DNA of 8,483 nucleotides from Methylocystaceae bacterium. GTDB lineage: Bacteria; Pseudomonadota; Alphaproteobacteria; Rhizobiales; Beijerinckiaceae. The translations under genes and the position numbers were made by a program. Each line of letters opens with the position of its first letter. Within the stretch, counting starts at the first letter, position 1. The stretch spans positions 1-8,483 of the forward strand of contig PLZT01000388.1 of NCBI GenBank assembly GCA_003152255.1, in the 5' to 3' direction. Under the pieces are notes generated by a model. The model was not told the origin of the DNA. It saw only the letters and a program-made list of their open reading frames with translations, and did not search any database. Shown in pieces: positions 6,016 through 8,483 of this stretch.

Positions 6016-6044
6016 TTTATGGTTAGATTGGCAAGAATTGTCAA
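6016..6044 (-). promoter_or_regulatory. Sigma70-type promoter of the parD-like gene with repeated TTGNCAA
   Basis: On the minus strand a perfect TTGACA (6039-6044) is followed after 17 bases by CATAAA (6016-6021), then a short leader and GGAGG before the start at 5994. Two copies of TTGNCAA (TTGACAA and TTGCCAA, three bases apart, 6028-6044) cover the -35 region and could be an operator for the ribbon-helix-helix protein itself. The -35 box overlaps the stop codon of the cytochrome b561 gene. Confidence 0.6.
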
Positions 6045-6601
6045 AGAACTCGCCGTCCCGGCAGCATGCGCCAAACGAGGCGGTCGCGCTTGACGAAGAC
6101 GTGGCGCGCGACGCCGAGGAGATGCAGCGTGATCAGCGCCGCGAGCGAAAAGCCCGCGACGCCATGCACGAAGAATAGCAGCTTTGACAGCGGCTCGTCC
6201 TTGGCGAGCAGGGCCGGCGGCTCGAACAGCCCGAAGAAGGCGGGACGCAGGCCATAGGCCGACAGCGCCAGCCAGCCGAGCACCGGCGTCAGAGCCAGCA
6301 GCAGATACACGGCATGATGCGTCGCGGCGGAGATCATGCGCTCGGCGGGCGTGAGCGAGGGCGCCGGCGGCGGCGCGCCGCGCAGGCGCGTCGCGATGCG
6401 CGGGATCATCAGCGCGAGCACGGTCAGGCCGAAGGACTCGTGCAGGAAAAACAGCCGGTCCTGCAACGCGCCATGCGGCAGATCGCCCATGATCGCGCCG
6501 ACCGGAACCATCGCCAGCACGATCGGCGCGATCAGCCAATGCAGCCATTTGGCCGGCGCCGAATAGCCCGGGCGCTCGCTCGATTCCGACTGATCAGACA
6601 T
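6041..6601 (-). CDS. Cytochrome b561 family protein (CybB-like di-haem membrane cytochrome)
   Basis: A 186-residue inner-membrane b-type cytochrome with four helices (about 20-37, 53-73, 93-115, 141-165). The His residues are placed as in E. coli CybB: His21 in KWLHW, His54 in FLHESFG, His146 in FVHG and His160 in LHLLG, expected to ligate two haems. The family moves electrons between the quinone pool and partners, for example as a superoxide:ubiquinone oxidoreductase. Length is normal. The start at 6601 has AAGGAG (6607-6612) five bases upstream, and this ribosome site overlaps the stop codon of the reductase gene in front, so the two are almost certainly cotranscribed and probably translationally coupled. 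A functional link, with the cytochrome as electron partner or simply a neighbour, is not shown by the sequence. Confidence 0.93.
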   Translation of the reverse strand: MSDQSESSERPGYSAPAKWLHWLIAPIVLAMVPVGAIMGDLPHGALQDRLFFLHESFGLTVLALMIPRIATRLRGAPPPAPSLTPAERMISAATHHAVYLLLALTPVLGWLALSAYGLRPAFFGLFEPPALLAKDEPLSKLLFFVHGVAGFSLAALITLHLLGVARHVFVKRDRLVWRMLPGRRVL

Positions 6602-6610
6602 ATCAGCTCC

Positions 6611-7342
6611 TTATTGCCGCGCCCCGGCGTCCGAAAAATCGCAATCGAACAACACGTCGCCGCCGCCCAAAATATGAACGTTTACGCGGGGACGAAGCGC
6701 TTGCGCCAGCGCCGGGACGGGCGCGAGGTCCAGCCCCGCGCGGCCCGAGCCGATGATGACCGGCGCGACCAGAACATGCAGCCGGTCGACGCATCCCGCC
6801 TCGATGAAAGCCGCCAGCGTGCGAGCGCCGCCCTCGATCAATATGCGGCGCAATCCCCGCGCGAACAGAGCTTCAACAATGTCGCGCGGCGCGAAGCGTC
6901 CCTCCCGCAAGGGGGGTTCTATCCGCTCGACGCCCGGGCCGGCTTTGGTCGGCGCGGCGCTGATTAGAATCCGCCGCGCGCCGTCCTCGGTCAGCCATTT
7001 GCCGGCCTTGTCCAACCGGCCGCCGGGGTCGATCGCGACGCGGGCGGGATTGCGCCCGACGATCCGCCGCACGTTGAGTTGGGGGTCGTCGGCGGCGATG
7101 GTTCCGGCGCCGACCACGACAGCGTCGACATGGGCGCGCAGACGATGCAGATGATCGAGCGCCGCCGGGCCGCTGATGTCGCGCGACTCGCCGCTGACGG
7201 TGGCGATCCGTCCGTCGAGCGACTGGCCGATCTGCGCGACGACGAAAGGGCGGTCCTTCGAGGCCGCGCGCAGCGGCGCGAAGGGATCGCCCGCCTCGTC
7301 GAGCCGCGTGGGAAAATCAAGGTCGGAAGAGGCGCCCGCCAC
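6611..7342 (-). CDS. Stand-alone RibD C-terminal (DHFR-like) domain reductase
   Basis: A 243-residue NADPH-type reductase of the RibD_C/dihydrofolate-reductase-like family, without the deaminase domain of bifunctional RibD. Motifs: VVAQIGQSLDGRIAT (34-48), VDAVVVGAGTIAADDPQLNVR (72-92, the substrate loop), RRILIEGGARTLAAF (165-179, the dinucleotide-binding glycines) and APVIIGSG (193-200). Relatives reduce the ribosylamino-pyrimidinone intermediate of riboflavin synthesis or related pteridine/pyrimidine substrates. The first 30 residues precede the domain and are unassigned. The start is GTG at 7342, supported by AAGGA (7349-7353) six bases upstream; no ATG fits. It is the first gene of a two-gene unit with the cytochrome b561, nine bases apart. 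Given the pterin-like cluster upstream in the window, a pteridine substrate is possible, but riboflavin biosynthesis or an unrelated substrate is equally open. Confidence 0.88.
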   Translation of the reverse strand: MAGASSDLDFPTRLDEAGDPFAPLRAASKDRPFVVAQIGQSLDGRIATVSGESRDISGPAALDHLHRLRAHVDAVVVGAGTIAADDPQLNVRRIVGRNPARVAIDPGGRLDKAGKWLTEDGARRILISAAPTKAGPGVERIEPPLREGRFAPRDIVEALFARGLRRILIEGGARTLAAFIEAGCVDRLHVLVAPVIIGSGRAGLDLAPVPALAQALRPRVNVHILGGGDVLFDCDFSDAGARQ

Positions 7343-7363
7343 TTAGGTTCCTTATTTCTCGCC

Positions 7364-7414
7364 GGAGCAAGCTTTCGAAAAAGTTGATAGACTTTTTCGA
7401 TAAGAGCTTGCTCC
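7364..7414. repeat. Long imperfect inverted repeat upstream of the reductase
   Basis: Outer arms GGAGCAAGC / GCTTGCTCC and inner arms TCGAAAAAGT / ACTTTTTCGA form a stem of 19 base pairs around a TGATAG loop, interrupted by an asymmetric internal bulge (2 bases against 5). It begins 21 bases upstream of the GTG start of the reductase, so it could fold in that mRNA leader. It is followed closely by the double palindrome at 7429-7476, and the pair may be one dispersed intergenic element. It lacks a proper T-tract on either strand, so a simple terminator is unlikely. Confidence 0.8.
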
Positions 7415-7428
7415 AACATTTTGATTTT

Positions 7429-7476
7429 GAGCGATTTCTTATCGTTCGAACGATTCCGTTCGAACGGAAAGCGCTC
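7429..7476. repeat. Tandem double palindrome within a GAGCG/CGCTC frame
   Basis: ATCGTTCGAACGAT (7441-7454) is a perfect 14-bp palindrome. TTCCGTTCGAACGGAA (7454-7469) is a perfect 16-bp palindrome sharing one base with the first. Both have the core CGTTCGAACG. The pair is framed by GAGCG (7429-7433) and CGCTC (7472-7476), so a clover-like fold is possible. It is either a repetitive extragenic palindromic element, as I recall for related bacteria, or two binding sites for a dimeric regulator in the divergent region between the reductase and the YqhA gene. Confidence 0.8.
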
Positions 7477-7588
7477 TATGCCGGGTCTTTGTTAACGCCG
7501 CGCCCGAGTCGGGATTGCAATGGAGCGGATTTTAGGACTTGAATGAAGCTGTATTCGCTCTTTTCGCACTCTGTCACGAAGCGCCGCG

Positions 7589-8110
7589 ATGTTGAAACGC
7601 TTGTTCGAATCCTATCTGCTGTTGTCGCGTTGGCTGCTGGCGCCGTTCCTGGCGATACTGACGTTGGCGCTGTTCGCCTTGATGGTCAAGGCCGTCAAAA
7701 AGGCGTTGACGCTCGTCACGCTGATCGTCGAGGGGCAAGACCAGCATGTGACGTTGGCGATGTTGAATCTCATCGACATAACCTTGATCGGCGCGTTGGT
7801 GGTGATCGTCATTTTATCGGTTTACGAAAATTTCGTCGCGCGATTCTCGCCGGGAGATCACGGCGATTGGCCGGAGTGGATCGGACATATCGACTTTTCG
7901 CACCTCAAATTGAATCTGATGGCGACCATCGTCGCGATCACGGCGATCGAATTGCTCGAAGCCTTCATCGACGCGGATGAGACCACCGACCGCGACCTCT
8001 TTTTCGCGATAGGCATTCACGTGACGTTTGTGTTTTCGACGCTCGTCCTCGCCGTGGCGGAGTGGCTGTCAAGCCACGACTCGCGGAGTGGAGCGCCGCC
8101 CCAAGGCTGA
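7589..8110 (+). CDS. yqhA: YqhA family (UPF0114) inner-membrane protein
   Basis: A 173-residue integral membrane protein of unknown function, close to E. coli YqhA (about 164 residues). Four probable membrane helices lie at about 13-34, 60-78, 108-126 and 136-158. Family landmarks are SRWLLAPF (13-20), LIDITLIGALVV (61-72), VYENFVARF (78-86), the LKLNLMATIVAI segment (106-117) and IHVTFVFS (143-150). The ATG at 7589 aligns with the family N-terminus; the ribosome site is weak (GAAGCG). No clear promoter is seen upstream between the palindromes and the start. It ends 11 bases before the end of the convergent RND pump gene, with no obvious terminator between them. The neighbours give no clue to its role. 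Confidence 0.92.
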   Translation: MLKRLFESYLLLSRWLLAPFLAILTLALFALMVKAVKKALTLVTLIVEGQDQHVTLAMLNLIDITLIGALVVIVILSVYENFVARFSPGDHGDWPEWIGHIDFSHLKLNLMATIVAITAIELLEAFIDADETTDRDLFFAIGIHVTFVFSTLVLAVAEWLSSHDSRSGAPPQG

Positions 8111-8121
8111 GCCGCGTTTTG

Positions 8122-8483
8122 TTAATGTGATCCCGCCTCCACTTCGCCCGAAAACGAGCCGATCAGCGCGGGCGCGGGCGCGGGTTTCTTGCGTTGTAGC
8201 TTGCTCATCAGCAGATAGATGACCGGCGTCGTGTAGAGCGTCAAAATCTGGCTCAGCAACAGCCCGCCAACGATGGTGATCCCCAGCGGCCGGCGCATTT
8301 CGGCGCCGACGCCGGTGGCGAAGGCGAGCGGCAAGGCGCCGAACATCGCCGCGAGCGTCGTCATCAGGATCGGGCGGAAGCGCTCCTTGGCCGCCTCGAT
8401 CGCCGCGTCATGCACGCTGAGGCCCCGCTCGCGCTGCGCGTGCAGCGCGAAGTCGACGAGCATGATGCCGTTCTTCTTGACGA
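8122..8483 (-). CDS. RND efflux permease (MdtB/MdtC/AcrB type), C-terminal end, runs off right edge
   Basis: The last 119 residues of a hydrophobe/amphiphile efflux-1 family RND transporter, the proton-driven inner-membrane pump of a tripartite drug efflux system. The visible part starts in the [12 protein letters not shown] helix and continues with [36 protein letters not shown] and [14 protein letters not shown], all canonical for the last membrane helices. The pattern [12 protein letters not shown] is closest to the MdtB/MdtC branch. The cytosolic tail after the last helix ([15 protein letters not shown] and about 12 more residues) is ordinary. Most of the roughly 1,030-residue protein lies beyond the window. 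Substrate and partner genes cannot be seen. Confidence 0.94.
   Translation of the reverse strand, partial: VKKNGIMLVDFALHAQRERGLSVHDAAIEAAKERFRPILMTTLAAMFGALPLAFATGVGAEMRRPLGITIVGGLLLSQILTLYTTPVIYLLMSKLQRKKPAPAPALIGSFSGEVEAGSH

Noticed and set aside
5413..6093. A 226-codon plus-strand frame opposite the parD-like gene
   Set aside because: It overlaps the methyltransferase-like gene end and runs antisense to a well-supported antitoxin with promoter and ribosome site; no domain is seen.
7364..7414. Rho-independent terminator
   Set aside because: The stem is long but interrupted and lies 21 bases upstream of a start codon, without a T-tract on the relevant strand; a repeat element or leader structure fits better.

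Overview
The window is high-GC DNA with strong G/C preference at third codon positions. The gene types point to an alphaproteobacterium, most likely Hyphomicrobiales: an OpgH-type osmoregulated periplasmic glucan glucosyltransferase, a ParD-type orphan antitoxin, a cytochrome b561, a YqhA membrane protein and an MdtB/MdtC-type RND pump. The palindromic intergenic element near 7.4 kb looks to me like repeats of methanotroph or methylotroph relatives (Methylocystis/Methylosinus-like), but that genus-level guess is from memory and weak. No rRNA, tRNA, CRISPR array, transposase or phage gene is visible.

Layout. The left edge (1-791, minus) is the N-terminal part of opgH, running off the window. 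Divergent from it, 1045-2049 encodes a medium-chain dehydrogenase that seems to have lost its zinc ligands. A GC-rich hairpin directly follows its stop. A 31-codon minus-strand ORF with a Shine-Dalgarno sequence sits in the next gap. A compact plus-strand run follows: a 6-pyruvoyl-tetrahydropterin-synthase-like protein (2314-2718), a GT4-type glycosyltransferase joined to it by an ATGA overlap (2715-3770), and a class I SAM methyltransferase (3834-4676). A second, unrelated methyltransferase-like protein (4799-5584) ends with its stop codon overlapping that of a convergent ParD-like antitoxin (5581-5994, minus).

The right part holds a minus-strand pair: a stand-alone RibD_C/DHFR-like reductase (6611-7342, GTG start) and a cytochrome b561 (6041-6601). 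The reductase stop codon abuts the cytochrome's ribosome binding site. Their upstream region carries a long hairpin and a tandem double palindrome. Then come a YqhA-family membrane protein (plus) and the C-terminal end of an RND permease (minus), which runs off the right edge.

How the genes may work together. The most interesting part is 1045-4676, possibly with 6611-7342: a dehydrogenase, a pterin-synthase fold protein, a sugar transferase, a methyltransferase and a pteridine/pyrimidine-type reductase. The pterin-synthase homologue keeps its fold signature but appears to lack one zinc ligand and the Cys/Asp/His catalytic residues. The set suggests an uncharacterised pathway to a modified (glycosylated, possibly methylated) pterin-like small molecule, or a repurposed pterin-binding protein. 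This is inference from family membership and gene order.
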